Source of the DNA: Amia ocellicauda
Taxonomy: Eukaryota; Chordata; Actinopteri; Amiiformes; Amiidae
Reading direction: 5' to 3'
Assembly (NCBI RefSeq): GCF_036373705.1
Contig: NC_089864.1
Span: 3,811,001-3,875,000 of the forward strand
Length of the DNA: 64,000 bases
Shown: positions 36,611 to 44,543 of the stretch, piece after piece
Numbering within the stretch: position 1 is the stretch's first letter
Layout: the number at the start of each line of letters is the position of its first letter
Notes under the pieces: generated by a model
Seen by the model: only the letters and a program-made list of their open reading frames with translations
Databases searched by the model: none
Told to the model about the DNA's origin: nothing
Position numbers and translations under genes: made by a program

Positions 36611-39600
36611 GGGTGCTTTATGTGGTTTATGAGCACTGGTTTATGGGTTTTTTAGGTTACAAACTGGTAATTACAAGGTTATTATGCAAAAACGGTAGTT
36701 TATGAGGACATTGCCAATGTCCCCATAATTCAAAACGCTTAAAAATCATACTAAATGATGTTTTTTTGAAAATGTAAAAATGCAGAAAGTTTTTTATGGG
36801 GGTCAGGTTTAGGGTTAGGGTTAGGGGATACAATCTATAGTTTGTACAGTATAAAAGTCATTATGTCTATGGAGAGTCCTCATAATGATAGCGGCACCAA
36901 CATCTTTCCATTAGTGATCTCTAACAATGTCTCCATTATGCCCTTCTTTCTCTTTATGACCTGCTCTTGTATGTATGCATTATAATCATTATACTTATAA
37001 TCATTACAGCGATCCTTGGTGTTGTGATCATGTGTGTGCTGCTCCTCCTGATTGGGGCCGTTCTGTTTGTGTGGAAGAGAAAGAGAGACGGAGACCCAGG
37101 TAGGCTTTAGTTTGTCCACATGGACCCCCACGCCCTGCCTCCCGGCCCGGGGGCTGCAGTACTGCAGCACATGCATCTGGACCAGAGACACTCACACCTC
37201 AGAGGCTGTTGAAAGTCCTAAAGCATCAATGTGTGAGACCACCAGACCCATCAGACTGTTCAACAGCTGTACATACTAATTAGTTTGCTGTACTATCTTT
37301 AATGAGTTCTTTAAATTTGATTTCAAAGCACAGCTGTCCTGCGAAATGCAAACCAGATGTTCAATGTCTGTGTCAGATCTGTCTCTATTGCTCAAATCTA
37401 AAATACAGCTGGAAATGGCAATGGATTGTTTGTCAATAATAACACCAGGGTGTTTCAAATGACTTTCTTCTCCTCACTGTAATGATTCCATGATCAGTGT
37501 TGTGTTTATGTGCATGTATGGAGACTTGCATGGTCTCACAAACACTAGCAAACAATCTTCACAACATACAATATACACAACATTACCAGGGTAGCAACAT
37601 CGCCATGAAAAGAAATCCATCAACACACTACAGTGAATAGCATTACCTCTAACATTAATCATAATATTAACATTGACATTAACAATAATAAACTCAAGTG
37701 TTAATCTCTGTACTTTCATTTCATGCTTAGATGTGCTGCAACACTAGTTGAGTAGGCAAATGATAAAGCAGATTTGTTGTCCGCACTGTCTGTATGAATA
37801 ATCAAAGTGTCCTGTATGGTGTTTCTAATGCAAGCTCTTGTGTTCTGGGATTAGGGTCCAAGCAGGAAGGCACATCGTTGAAGACTGAGTCCACTGCAGG
37901 TCAATTCCTCTCTGTTACTCTCCATCTGAGCCTAATCTGGGCATATTGCATTTGGGCTCAATATCAGCTGGATAATAAACAGGTCCAGTCACATGGGACC
38001 TCCCAAATTCAGAGCAGTGGACCTGAATAAATCCCCCACCATCTCAATGTCTCACTGTCACCCCCTGTGTCTTTGTCTCACTGTCTCACAGGTCCTGCTG
38101 CAGGACAGGACACCCCAGGACAGGTACAGAGAGCCCTTCTTTCTTTTTCTTACTTTCTCTCTTTCTTTCTTTTTTCCTCTGTGTCTCCAGTTCATTTACA
38201 CTCTCCTTCCTTCTTTATTTATTTTCCTAACTTTCCATCCTTTTCTGTCTTTCAGAGGTTCAAGACACATCTGTTCGATTGTTATGTTCTTACACAGCTG
38301 GAGAGCTCCTTAGTGGACCAGAATACATTGATCCCTCTAGCCCTCTAATTGACTAAATTGACCATAGCTTCCTTTCAGACATCTTTATGTGCATATCTCA
38401 CAATAAATCTGTTCATATATTGCACAGGCGGGCACATTTCAATCTGCATAAACACACACAATCTTCACAGCCACACAATAGAATTTAGTGGCCTGTAGGG
38501 TTTGCATCAGATCATAGATTAAATTGGGCCTTTAACTCCTTTAGGCTGTTAAACAATTGGGGATGTTAATGAATGACATGAGAGGTGGGCTGGCACCAGC
38601 CAAGCAGAGGAGATGGGGGGACTCCAGAAACAGGTCTTGAATATACACCGATCAGCCATTATGACCACCTGCCTAATATTGTGTAGGTCCCCCTTTTGCT
38701 GCCAAAACAGCCCTGACCCGTCGAGGCATGCACTCCACTAGACCTCTGAAGGTGTGCTGTGGTATCTGGCACCAAGACGTTAGCAGCAGATCCTTTAAGT
38801 CCTGTAAGTTGCGAGGTGGGGCCTCCATGGATGGGACTTGTTTGTCCAGCACATCCCACAGATGCTCGATTGGATTGAGATCTGGGGAATTTGGAGGCCA
38901 AGTCAACACCTTGAACTTGTGATTCATCAGACCAGGCCACCTTCTTCCATTGCTCCGTGGTCCAGTTCTGATGCTCACGTGCCCATTGTAGGCACTTTCG
39001 GCAGTGGACAGGGGTCAGTATAGGCACCTGACTGGTCTGCGGCTACGCAGCCCCATACGCAACAAACTGTGTGTTCTGACACCTTTCTATCAGAACCAGC
39101 ATTCACTTTTTCAGCAATTTGAGCTGCAGTAGCTCGTCTGTTGGATCGGACCACACGGGCCAGCCTTCGCTCCTCACGTGCATCAATGAGCCTTGGCCGC
39201 CCATGACCCTGTTGCCGGTTCACCGCTTTTTCTTCCTTGTACCACTTTTGATAGGTACTGACCACTGCAGACCAGGAACATCCCACAAGAGCTGCAGTTT
39301 TGGAGATGTTCTGACGTCTAGCCATCACAATTTGGCCCTTGTCAAAGTCACTCAGATCCTTACGCTTGCCCATTTTTCCTGCTTCTAACACATCAACTTT
39401 GAGGACAAAATGTTCACTTGCTGCCTAATATATCCCACCCACTGACAGGTGCCATGATAACGAGATTATCAGTGTTATTCACTTCACCTGTCAGTGCTCA
39501 TAATGTTATGACTGATCGGTGTATATGTGTATGTATGTATAACGGGTGCAGTTGGGAAGCTTCTGAATGAACAGCCGTTGAGAGAGAAAGCAATCCTCAT

Positions 39601-39761
39601 CTGTTGTGCACCTGTCCCAGGCGAATGAGGAGGAGGAGAAGGAGGATGAGATCCATTATGCCTCCCTGGGTCACCAGAACCGGAAGACAGACCGACCCCG
39701 AGAGGAGCCCAGAGACTCCAGTGTGGTGTACTCCACTGTGGCCCTCAAAAACACAGCCTGA
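21446..39761 (+). CDS. Ig receptor gene 2: three-Ig-domain ITIM-bearing membrane receptor (multi-exon)
   Basis: Predicted type I receptor of 469 residues. Exon model: 21446-21518, 30014-30304, 32389-32673, 33531-33827, 34360-34407, 34708-34761, 36384-36437, 37010-37099, 37855-37899, 38092-38123 and 39621-39761. Junctions are GT-AG; all are phase 1 except 38123, which is phase 0 and matches the start of the last exon. Order: signal peptide (1-24), Ig 1 (25-121), Ig 2 (122-216), Ig 3 (217-315), stalk (316-367), transmembrane helix (about 368-389), basic stop-transfer, tail with ITIMs at Y436 (IHYASL) and Y460 (VVYSTV). Two canonical ITIMs strongly suggest an inhibitory leukocyte receptor. Intron 1 (8.5 kb) is swollen by nested transposons and a tandem duplication. 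The gene is a tandem relative of gene 1. Confidence 0.8.
22898..23392 (+). mobile_element. LINE (L2-type) reverse transcriptase fragment
   Basis: Split over frames by indels, the + strand encodes [20 protein letters not shown], then [18 protein letters not shown] and [12 protein letters not shown], and finally [12 protein letters not shown] with the FxADD catalytic motif, then [11 protein letters not shown]. This order is typical of L2/Rex1-like non-LTR retrotransposons. The 5' and 3' parts are missing and there are frameshifts, so it is a dead fragment. Confidence 0.82.
23672..23742. mobile_element. hAT (Charlie-like) terminal fragment
   Basis: On the minus strand this starts CAGTGGTTCCCAACCTTTTT and continues with a GCCACAGCACACTTTG-type segment, the familiar end of Charlie-like hAT elements. 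Only one end is present. Confidence 0.55.
23746..24166 (+). mobile_element. Solo-LTR-like block
   Basis: About 421 bp bounded by TGTAGCGA and TCGTTACA, near-perfect inverted ends of the TG...CA type. It contains a GC-rich promoter-like stretch and CTCAATAAAGTTCC (polyadenylation signal) about 75 bp before the end. No internal gag or pol sequence is adjacent, so it would be a solo LTR. No clear 5-bp target duplication was found, which lowers confidence. Confidence 0.5.
25324..25569 (+). repeat. Left arm of 246-bp inverted repeat
   Basis: Starts GATACCAGTAGTCTAGATGG and ends GGTAGCCATTTTGTTAG. It is a near-complete reverse complement of 29492-29737. Copy B of the Tc1 family is inserted exactly at its inner end. 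Confidence 0.9.
25570..27095 (+). mobile_element. Tc1-like DD34E transposon, copy B
   Basis: Same family as 4106-5452. The right end is complete (CCCCCACTG, then TA at 27096-27097); the left end lacks its outermost 20 or so bases and begins CATTTGATCCCCTGC directly after the inverted-repeat arm. The internal hairpin (about 25757-25852) and long terminal repeats are kept. It lies in intron 1 of gene 2. Confidence 0.9.
25893..26888 (+). pseudogene. Tc1-like transposase, nonsense-disrupted
   Basis: Relative to copy C, the frame has a 12-bp loss near codon 13, a TAA at the codon for Tyr in GMGYKTI, and small deletions around [12 protein letters not shown] that remove a Glu and a Leu-Trp before the first catalytic Asp. 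From 25986 on it is open for 300 residues to the family C-terminus [21 protein letters not shown] and PIENLW remain. It is non-functional as full-length protein. Confidence 0.9.
27102..27153 (-). repeat. Inverted single unit of the AT-rich satellite
   Basis: Reads AAGGTTATATTGTTTTAAGA and ACTGTTTTAGTAAATTAAA, the reverse complement of the unit amplified at 28795-29432. It supports a mirror-symmetric interior of the element bounded by the 246-bp arms. Confidence 0.7.
27567..28787 (+). mobile_element. Tc1/mariner DD36E-type transposon, copy 1
   Basis: Short inverted ends (CACCCACCTAAAGGATTATT and, reversed, CACTCACCTAAAGGATTATT) flanked by TA at 27565-27566 and 28788-28789. One open transposase frame fills the element. 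It is in intron 1 of gene 2, same orientation as the gene. Confidence 0.93.
27715..28755 (+). CDS. DD36E-type Tc1/mariner transposase, intact frame
   Basis: 346 residues, no stop or frameshift from ATG ([20 protein letters not shown]) to the end KGGQTQY and TAG. An N-terminal helix-turn-helix pair ([20 protein letters not shown]) precedes the DDE core: [16 protein letters not shown] and NPIEYLW. I count 36 residues between the second Asp and the Glu, which differs from the 34 of the other family and fits the class described as DD36E (Incomer). It would cut and paste its own element in the nucleus. Changes such as NVPCH for the NAPCH of copy 2 may affect activity. Confidence 0.9.
   Translation: MAKKGDLSNFECGMVVGARRAGLSISQSAQLLGFSRTTISRVYKEWCEKGKTSSMRQSCGRKCLVDARGQRRMGPLIQADRRATLTEITTRYNRGMQQSICEATTRTTLRRMGYNSRRPHRVPLISTTNRKKRLQFAQAHQNWTVEDWKNVAWSDESRFLLRHSDGRVRIWRKQNENLDPSCLVTTVQAGGGGVMVWGMFSWHTLGPLVPIGHHLNATAYLSIVSDHVHPFMTTMYPSSDGYFQQDNVPCHKGRIISNWFLEHDNEFTVLNWPPQSPDLNPIEYLWDVVERELRALDVHPTNLHQLQDAILSIWANISKECFQHLVESMPRRIKAVLKVKGGQTQY
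28795..29432 (+). repeat. AT-rich satellite, about 65-bp degenerate unit
   Basis: Eight or nine imperfect repeats of a unit built from TAAAACTTTTATTTTTCTTA, TTTAATTTACTAAAACAGTA and TCATAAAACAATATAACCT, interrupted at 28840-28908 by a (TA)n run. It lies just inside the right arm of the 246-bp inverted repeat. Confidence 0.85.
29492..29737 (-). repeat. Right arm of 246-bp inverted repeat
   Basis: Reverse complement of 25324-25569 with a few substitutions. Its outer end is CTACTGATATC, its inner end CTAACAAAATGGC. Confidence 0.9.
29738..29890. repeat. CACTCA-rich low-complexity tract
   Basis: Degenerate repetition of CACTCACT, CTCCATCACTC and similar words, between the inverted-repeat arm and the intron end. 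Confidence 0.6.
30014..30304 (+). CDS. Gene 2 Ig domain 1
   Basis: 97 codons, acceptor tctccacag, donor G|gtgagc, phase 1-1. Ig hallmarks are VYLHC and RVQWT; the last motif is [10 protein letters not shown], where the conserved Gly of DxGxYxC is Arg (AGA). In the paralogous exon of gene 1 the same place reads DAGQYSC. Flanked at a distance by two direct copies of the DD36E transposon. Confidence 0.85.
30400..31090. other. Gene 2 intron, nothing recognised
   Basis: No exon or named repeat is seen between Ig exon 1 and the second DD36E-type transposon. Confidence 0.4.
31095..32291 (+). mobile_element. Tc1/mariner DD36E-type transposon, copy 2
   Basis: Ends CACTCACCTAAAGGATTATT in inverted orientation, with TA on both sides (31093-31094, 32292-32293). 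Nearly identical to 27567-28787. Inserted in the intron between Ig exons 1 and 2 of gene 2, ending 97 bp before the latter exon. Confidence 0.93.
31243..32259 (+). CDS. DD36E-type transposase with 8-residue N-terminal deletion
   Basis: 338 residues, open throughout. It differs from copy 1 by loss of eight residues (RRAGLSIS) in the first helix-turn-helix and about five substitutions (for example Met for Leu in NENM, NAPCH for NVPCH, PIEHLW for PIEYLW). The catalytic motifs [13 protein letters not shown] and PIEHLW are intact. The DNA-binding deletion probably impairs recognition of the terminal repeats. Confidence 0.9.
   Translation: MAKKGDLSNFECGMVVGAQSAQLLGFSRTTISRVYKEWCEKGKTSSMRQSCGRKCLVDARGQRRMGPLIQADRRATLTEITTRYNRGMQQSICEATTRTTLRRMGYNSRRPHRVPLISTTNRKKRLQFAQAHQNWTVEDWKNVAWSDESRFLLRHSDGRVRIWRKQNENMDPSCLVTTVQAGGGGVMVWGMFSWHTLGPLVPIGHRLNATAYLSIVSDHVHPFMTTMYPSSDGYFQQDNAPCHKGRIISNWFLEHDNEFTVLNWPPQSPDLNPIEHLWDVVERELRALDVHPTNLHQLQDAILSIWANISKECFQHLVESMPRRIKAVLKAKGGQTQY
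32389..32673 (+). CDS. Gene 2 Ig domain 2
   Basis: 95 codons, acceptor ttccccag, donor ACAG|gtaaga, phase 1-1. Ig hallmarks are RLLLNC, TVLWTH and [10 protein letters not shown]. It ends VADLEVLTG, echoing the VADLEVVRG end of domain 1, so the domains share a strand G pattern. Confidence 0.87.
32700..33500. other. Gene 2 intron, nothing recognised
   Basis: AT-moderate sequence with a CTAACTA-rich part at about 32790-32860. No exon is recognised. Confidence 0.4.
33531..33827 (+). CDS. Gene 2 Ig domain 3
   Basis: 99 codons, acceptor tccttcacag, donor AAGG|gtgagt, phase 1-1. Ig hallmarks are TVLLPC, RVQWTF and [10 protein letters not shown]. Its opening [10 protein letters not shown] and RVQW core align with domain 1, so it probably derives from the same ancestral exon. 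Confidence 0.88.
34360..34761 (+). CDS. Gene 2 stalk exons (34360-34407 and 34708-34761)
   Basis: 16 and 18 codons, both phase 1-1, encoding [15 protein letters not shown] and [17 protein letters not shown]. The Ser/Thr/Pro/Gly content is that of an O-glycosylated stalk. A (GA)n run (about 34457-34492) lies in the intron between them. Confidence 0.62.
34457..34492. repeat. (GA)n microsatellite
   Basis: About 18 GA units in a gene 2 intron. Confidence 0.9.
34838..36203. mobile_element. Putative non-autonomous DNA element
   Basis: The right end, read on the minus strand, is GTCGTGGAGTAACGGAATAC followed by AAGTAGCATTATGTAATCAG, which resembles ends of a widespread fish DNA repeat. The left end region (about 34858-34990) contains related TATTCCGTTACAGAATACC and TAACCTAATC text. 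No coding capacity is recognised. It occupies most of the intron between two stalk exons of gene 2; exact termini are uncertain. Confidence 0.5.
36384..36437 (+). CDS. Gene 2 membrane-proximal exon
   Basis: 18 codons, acceptor tctgtgcacag, donor ACAG|gtaact, phase 1-1, encoding [17 protein letters not shown] with one N-glycosylation sequon (NET). Confidence 0.55.
36594..36613. repeat. G homopolymer after a GT run
   Basis: About 20 G residues preceded by GTGTGTGTGTG. A short GGGTTAGGGTTAGGG motif follows at about 36811-36827. Confidence 0.85.
37010..37099 (+). CDS. Gene 2 transmembrane exon
   Basis: 30 codons, acceptor tcattacag, donor CCAG|gtaggc, phase 1-1. It encodes [21 protein letters not shown] followed by KRKRDGD, a single helix with a basic stop-transfer. 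It closely parallels the transmembrane exon of gene 1 (GILLFVWIR). Confidence 0.88.
37855..38123 (+). CDS. Gene 2 cytoplasmic linker exons (37855-37899 and 38092-38123)
   Basis: The first exon (15 codons, [15 protein letters not shown]) is phase 1-1. The second (32 nt, [11 protein letters not shown]) enters in phase 1 and leaves in phase 0, which fits the phase 0 acceptor of the last exon. Neither contains tyrosine. Confidence 0.62.
38646..39521 (-). mobile_element. Third Tc1-like family, internally deleted, minus strand
   Basis: Inverted ends CACCGATCAGCCATTATGAC and CACCGATCAGTCATAACATT, both abutting TA (38644-38645 and 39522-39523). It is inserted in the last intron of gene 2, opposite to the gene. 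Confidence 0.92.
38673..39391 (-). pseudogene. Tc1-like transposase relic missing its centre
   Basis: The N-terminal part (39391 to about 38990) encodes [20 protein letters not shown], a helix-turn-helix ([20 protein letters not shown]) and [16 protein letters not shown] second frame carries VAWSDES and then jumps directly to [20 protein letters not shown] and the end KGGPTQY. A frameshift near 38980-39040 and an internal deletion have removed the middle with the second catalytic Asp, so it cannot be active. Confidence 0.9.
39621..39761 (+). CDS. Gene 2 last exon with two ITIMs
   Basis: Acceptor ctgtcccag, phase 0. 46 residues beginning [17 protein letters not shown] and ending [12 protein letters not shown], then TGA. 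I-x-Y436-x-x-L and V-x-Y460-x-x-V both satisfy the ITIM consensus and are 24 residues apart, a spacing suited to tandem SH2 domains of SHP-type phosphatases (inference from known ITIM receptors). The acidic lead-in resembles other inhibitory tails. Confidence 0.88.
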   Translation, partial: ANEEEEKEDEIHYASLGHQNRKTDRPREEPRDSSVVYSTVALKNTA

Positions 39762-40500
39762 GACGCACCGGACACCCAGCCCTGTGCCCACTGGCACTGG
39801 GTACGACACACTGAACTGTGGGCCCGTTCCTGGCCAATGAAATCCTTCCGTTAAGAAGATATGTCTGTTAATTTCAGTGTCTGGTTACCCTGACACTAAA
39901 GATAGAGGAAGGAATGTCACCTGAGAATGGATGTGATAGATGCATTGTATTTCAAAAAGAAAAATGGCTTAGAAACATATATACTGAAATACATTCCTGA
40001 AATGTAATGCAGCTGATTTTAGAATATGTCAATGTAGCTTTAAATATGTTTCAGCGAGCACCAGAACACACAACAGTTTCTGCCCACGCATGGCACAATA
40101 CATGTCAGCTTGTACCTTAACCAGAGTAAGAATCAGACCAAACCAGACCTTTGAGCTGCCCCCTGAATTACACGTACAAGCTTGTACTCTATCACGTTTC
40201 TACTAATAAATAGTAGAATACAAAATTACAATAGGGTACAGATTATATCTGGTAAATGTATTTTATGCATAGGTCAAAGTTTGTATTTGGTTTTCATGTT
40301 AAGTAATGGCACAGAATAAGAAGTCCAACCCTGTAACACTGAGACCCCTTCAACAGCAGAAGATACATGATATAGATGGACCAGTTAATTAACTCTGTGC
40401 TGAGTGTATTCCTATATACTGTGCTGTATTCATTTTTATTGCTGGGTTAACTATTGACTTCATTTCAATTTTATTATGCATTTAATAGTAGAAACTACAT
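39762..40500 (+). other. Gene 2 3' UTR candidate
   Basis: No reading frame of note. An AATAAA occurs at about 40205 and could serve polyadenylation. Confidence 0.4.
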
Positions 40501-40504
40501 GATT

Positions 40505-40850
40505 TTGGGGACTTGATTCAATTCTTCAAAATCATGAAAGGCATTAACCACATCAAACCAGAGGAGCATTTCCAGATCAGCAGGGACACACGCACCCGGG
40601 ACACAAATGGAAATTGGGCTTCAAGGCATTCAAGACAGAAAACAGGAGACACTTCTTCACACAGAGAGGCGTCACAATCTGAACAAACTCCCCAGCGATG
40701 TGGTTGAAGCTGAAAATTTGGGAACATTTAAAAATAGACTGGATAGGATCCTTGTATCACTTAGTTATTTATGGACATCAAATGAGCACGATGGGTCGAA
40801 TGGCCTCCTCTCGTTTGTAAACATTATGTTTTCATGTTCTCATGTTCTTT

Positions 40851-40852
<2 letters not shown>
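40505..40852 (+). mobile_element. LINE 3' end fragment
   Basis: Translated in shifting frames it gives FKIMKGINHI, then ISRDTRTR, and KLPSDVVEAENLGTFKNRLD, the conserved C-terminal tail of CR1/L2-like LINE reverse transcriptases. The nucleotide tail CGAATGGCCTCCTCTCGTTT followed by GTTCTCATGTTCTT is a widespread LINE 3' end and runs straight into a (TA)n tract. It is 5' truncated, as usual for LINEs. Confidence 0.75.

Positions 40853-40911
<59 letters not shown>
40853..40911. repeat. (TA)n microsatellite at a LINE tail
   Basis: About 29 TA units directly following the LINE 3' end. Confidence 0.95.
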
Positions 40912-40913
<2 letters not shown>

Positions 40914-41376
40914 CATGTTTTAATTTACTTTTCAGGTGTATTGTATTCTCTCAAGTGGTTCGTAGTTTAACTGGATAAATGAACTGCTGTGAACAGTAGT
41001 TTTTGACAGGACTGTAGATATTCTCTCATATCTCTCATATGTAACACCTTGTGATTGTATAAAGACATCAAAATATGTACAGCACAGTGCAGACTGACTG
41101 GAGCTCCTGTTGTTTCATGGCTAATTGTGAAGTGTTGAAACACACAGCGGCCTCAGATGTCTGAATGAAAGCCTGTGAACAATGTTTTAACACAAACCCA
41201 ACCCCACATCCCCTTGAAAACAGTATTTAAAGAAATGCCCACATCCTTTTACAATGTTTTGAACAGGACAGCTGATGTGCTCTGTTGCTTCCTGATTCCC
41301 TCCTGTGCCCCTCATGTGGCAGTTTGGTCCTGAGGTCCTATTTTTGATCTATTACAATTATAGTACTATGTATGCA

Positions 41377-41470
41377 GTGCCTTGCAAAAGTATTCAGACC
41401 CCTGACCAATTCTCTCATATTGCTGAATTAAAAATGGAACATTGCAATTTTGTTCTGTGTGACATTGGTT
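41377..41470. mobile_element. Orphan Tc1-like terminal repeat
   Basis: CAGTGCCTTGCAAAAGTATT followed by CAGACCCCTGACCAATTCTC resembles a fish Tc1 terminal inverted repeat; the matching right end is not seen. Confidence 0.5.
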
Positions 41471-41579
41471 TTATGTTGGGAAATATTTGTAAGAAAATGA
41501 GTTTCCCCCCCCCCCCCGAGGGGAGGCGACAATGCCCTCAGCAGCCAGTGTGCAGGATTTCCAAGCCACATGGAAAGAG

Positions 41580-41810
41580 CCCGTCTCCAGAGCTGTTGGG
41601 TGTGAGAGGGGTTTTATTGCAATGCTTCCTGGTGCCCAAGAAAGATGGTGGATCTGAGAGCCTTGAGCTGCTATCTGAAAGAACTGTGGTTTAAGATGAT
41701 CACGCATTGTACTACTATCCAGTCCATCAGACCTCCCTACTGGTTCAACACAGTGGACCTCAAGGATGTTTATTTTTATGTCCCCATTATTTTGTGTTTG
41801 ACAGGAATAT
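41580..41810 (+). pseudogene. Degenerate retrotransposon reverse transcriptase fragment
   Basis: Two frames together give CFLVPKKDGG, then DLRALSCYLKELWFKM and SIRPPYWFNTVDLKDVYF. This is the N-terminal part of an LTR/DIRS-type reverse transcriptase (LVPKKDGG and VDLKDAYF motifs). A block around 41655-41665 and the rest of pol are lost; frameshifted and truncated. Confidence 0.65.
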
Positions 41811-41879
41811 TTGTGGAGGAATCTTTTGTGTTATTTTGATTAAATTATTAAACTAAGTATTTTGAACTACTTGATGTTT

Positions 41880-44540
41880 TGCTGGTATTACTTGCTGTTG
41901 CATTATGTATTCATTTATTCACTCATTCATTTAGATGTTTCACTTTCACAGGGTTTTGATGCAGGCGTGGGTAGGTGGGGTGTTTGTGTTAAAAGTTTTA
42001 GCAATTTGTGAAATGTGTCAAAGCAATTGCAAACAAAACAAAAAAACACCAAAAAGTTATATATGCAGCTCTTTGATGTTCACCAATGTGTGACAGTTGC
42101 TCTTCAGCGCACCCCACCCAGTGGCCATAATGCTGTTGCATTATGTATTGATCACCAAGTGGCCTCTGTGTCAAGACGGCTTCACATGCACTGTGACATT
42201 TCTACGGTGGCCCTGAAGTGCAAAACACAAGAAAAATAATTTGAGAACACAAAAAATAATTTGAGAACACAAAAAATAAATTCCACAACACACACAACAA
42301 TTCTCACTACGGAAATGACATCACTCATGAGAAGGCAGTCTGGAGCAGGAAGCGGAAGAGAAACAGCTGGAAATCGGTGAGGAGTTTGTTTTTAATGTGA
42401 AATTCGCTTATTATTGTAACACGTCACTCAACACATGCTGTCCAGCAGGACCGGAGCCTTTTACACACGGAGGGACAGCAAGTCTCATCACGGTGTTTCT
42501 CAACGCAGGTCATGTTTTGTCCAGGTTGGCTTGACCTCCACTAGCATGGCCTGAGACATGGTGCCCGCTGGGGCGGATCTCTGGGCTCTGAGTCCCGCAG
42601 TGCAGTGAGCGGGCAGCGCAGGCCAGGCTTTACTGTCTAGCTCATATTTAGGATGTGACTATATAATGTGGATATAACTTAGATAATAGCATTTCTACCA
42701 ATTGTGATCATTACCGTATGTGTTAATTATTAATTTGTATGATTTTAGGTATGACCTGACTCAATTGGATATGATAAGGTAGTATTTCAGAAAAGGCTGC
42801 ACCTTTGATGATATGATGTAATGTTGGATTTTCTAAAAGCACAGCATGGAGGATGAAGAACCTTTCTCTAATGAAGTGGAAAAGTCACTGAGAAGTAAAG
42901 CAAATATAAGCTTTATTATATTATAATGAAGGACGTCCAAATATAATAGAGGACGGTGTTTCAGGTGTTACGGCATAAACACCAGTTGCGTGTGAGGACA
43001 GAAGCTGTATCTGAAATGAGTACGTCCTGAACATCTGTCAGCAGAGGAGTCGCTTCTGTAGATCAGCTATCAGTCTATTGGGCCACATTATGTTTGTCAC
43101 GTAGATGGAAACAACTAATTAAAACCTTATGGGTAAGTGGATGCATGAATGGATTTTTGAGAAAGATTTTATGATTAAACTGTTGTCCCACATAATCCAA
43201 AGCACACTGACCACTTTTCAAGTCACGTTTAAATATATAATCCTGGATGTCAAATTTTAGAATACAACGGTAAAGTTATAGCCAATACATGTATCCTTTT
43301 TGTTGTATATTCAAGAGATAAATATGATTACATTGTGCAGTAGTCGTGCACACAATTGTTATTAAAATGCATAAATGCATTTATATGAACTTTGGTACTG
43401 TAGATTACCCTTTCCTTGTTTTTGTACTTTTAAAATAAACTTTGCATATAATTTATTAAAATTCAAATACCTTTCACACAATATGTTTAAAACAATGTGT
43501 CATACAAGTGAGTTAGTTACTCAACATAAATGTCATCATATCTTCAGCACCCAGTTTTGGATGCAGCTCCTAGACTTGAAGGATGCAGGTTATTTCAATG
43601 GCAGCCATGAACAGGAGTGTTTTCTGTGCTTTGCTTTTGTTAACATCCTCCAAAAGGATTTAAATGAATACAAGCTGCTCTGCAACCAGTACAGAACTTG
43701 ACCTTAGAGAATGTCAGCTTGTCCATCCGGAATTCCTAATGAGATACTTAACCTGCCACACAGGTCCAGTTTATTTTTTATAATACTTGACTAAACAAGT
43801 GGGGAAACTATTTCTAATATTAGCTTCTTATAACAAACCAACTGAAAACAAACTGCCATACCAATGTTCTGTTGTAGTTTTTTAAATATTAATAAGTACA
43901 TCCAAATTTTGTTTTGTTACTTATTTTGTTTTAGCTTATATTTGAACATGGAATAGATTAATCTTGTGTAGCAGTGCAATTGTGCACGGGAACAGTGAAT
44001 CATTGGTGTAATTGTAATATATTGTTTAGGTTTCAATTGAGGGATTGTGGCAGTGGAGTGTCTGAATAACAGCTTCAGCAACTTTCAGCTCACTGTGAAG
44101 AGATTTGCTTCTGTGGAGATTAAAACATTCTGAACTATTTGAACTTGGTAAAAGAAAAATAAAACACTTCCTAACTCCACTGACACGTGAATGTGCTCTT
44201 GACTTGTATTTGAAATTGAAAGAAATAGCAAATGTGTAAAGATTACATAGAAGCTATAGTTTCTAGGAATTAGTGTAAGGGCCATACTAACAGACAAGGG
44301 TTGAAAGAAAAAACAAACAAGCTTGTATCTCAATTACAAATTACAAGCATTTGCCATTTGCATGCTGTATTGGACAATATTTTAGTTTCAAATGCATTTA
44401 ATTACTGTTCTAAACATTTGATAGGGTGGTGTTAAAATCTCATGGGACATGCCAGTCACACTTTACTAAACAAAATTATCACTTTTTGTTTATTTGAGTA
44501 GGAGAAATTCGATGCTTACAAAAACAAAAGGCAATAACAT
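41880..44540. other. Intergenic DNA between gene 2 and the third Tc1 copy
   Basis: No exon recognised. An orphan element end lies at about 42205-42300 (GGTGGCCCTGAAGTGCAAAA), shared with the composite element at 56839-59684. An open frame at 43375-43701 has no recognisable motif and is in AT-rich DNA. Confidence 0.4.
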
Positions 44541-44543
44541 TCC

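Noticed and set aside
36811..36830. GGGTTAGGGTTAGGG, telomere-like
   Set aside because: Only two to three units beside other G-rich low-complexity DNA; not enough to claim an interstitial telomere.
43375..43701. 108-codon + strand frame in AT-rich DNA
   Set aside because: No recognisable motif, no signal peptide or splice context, and isolated between transposons.
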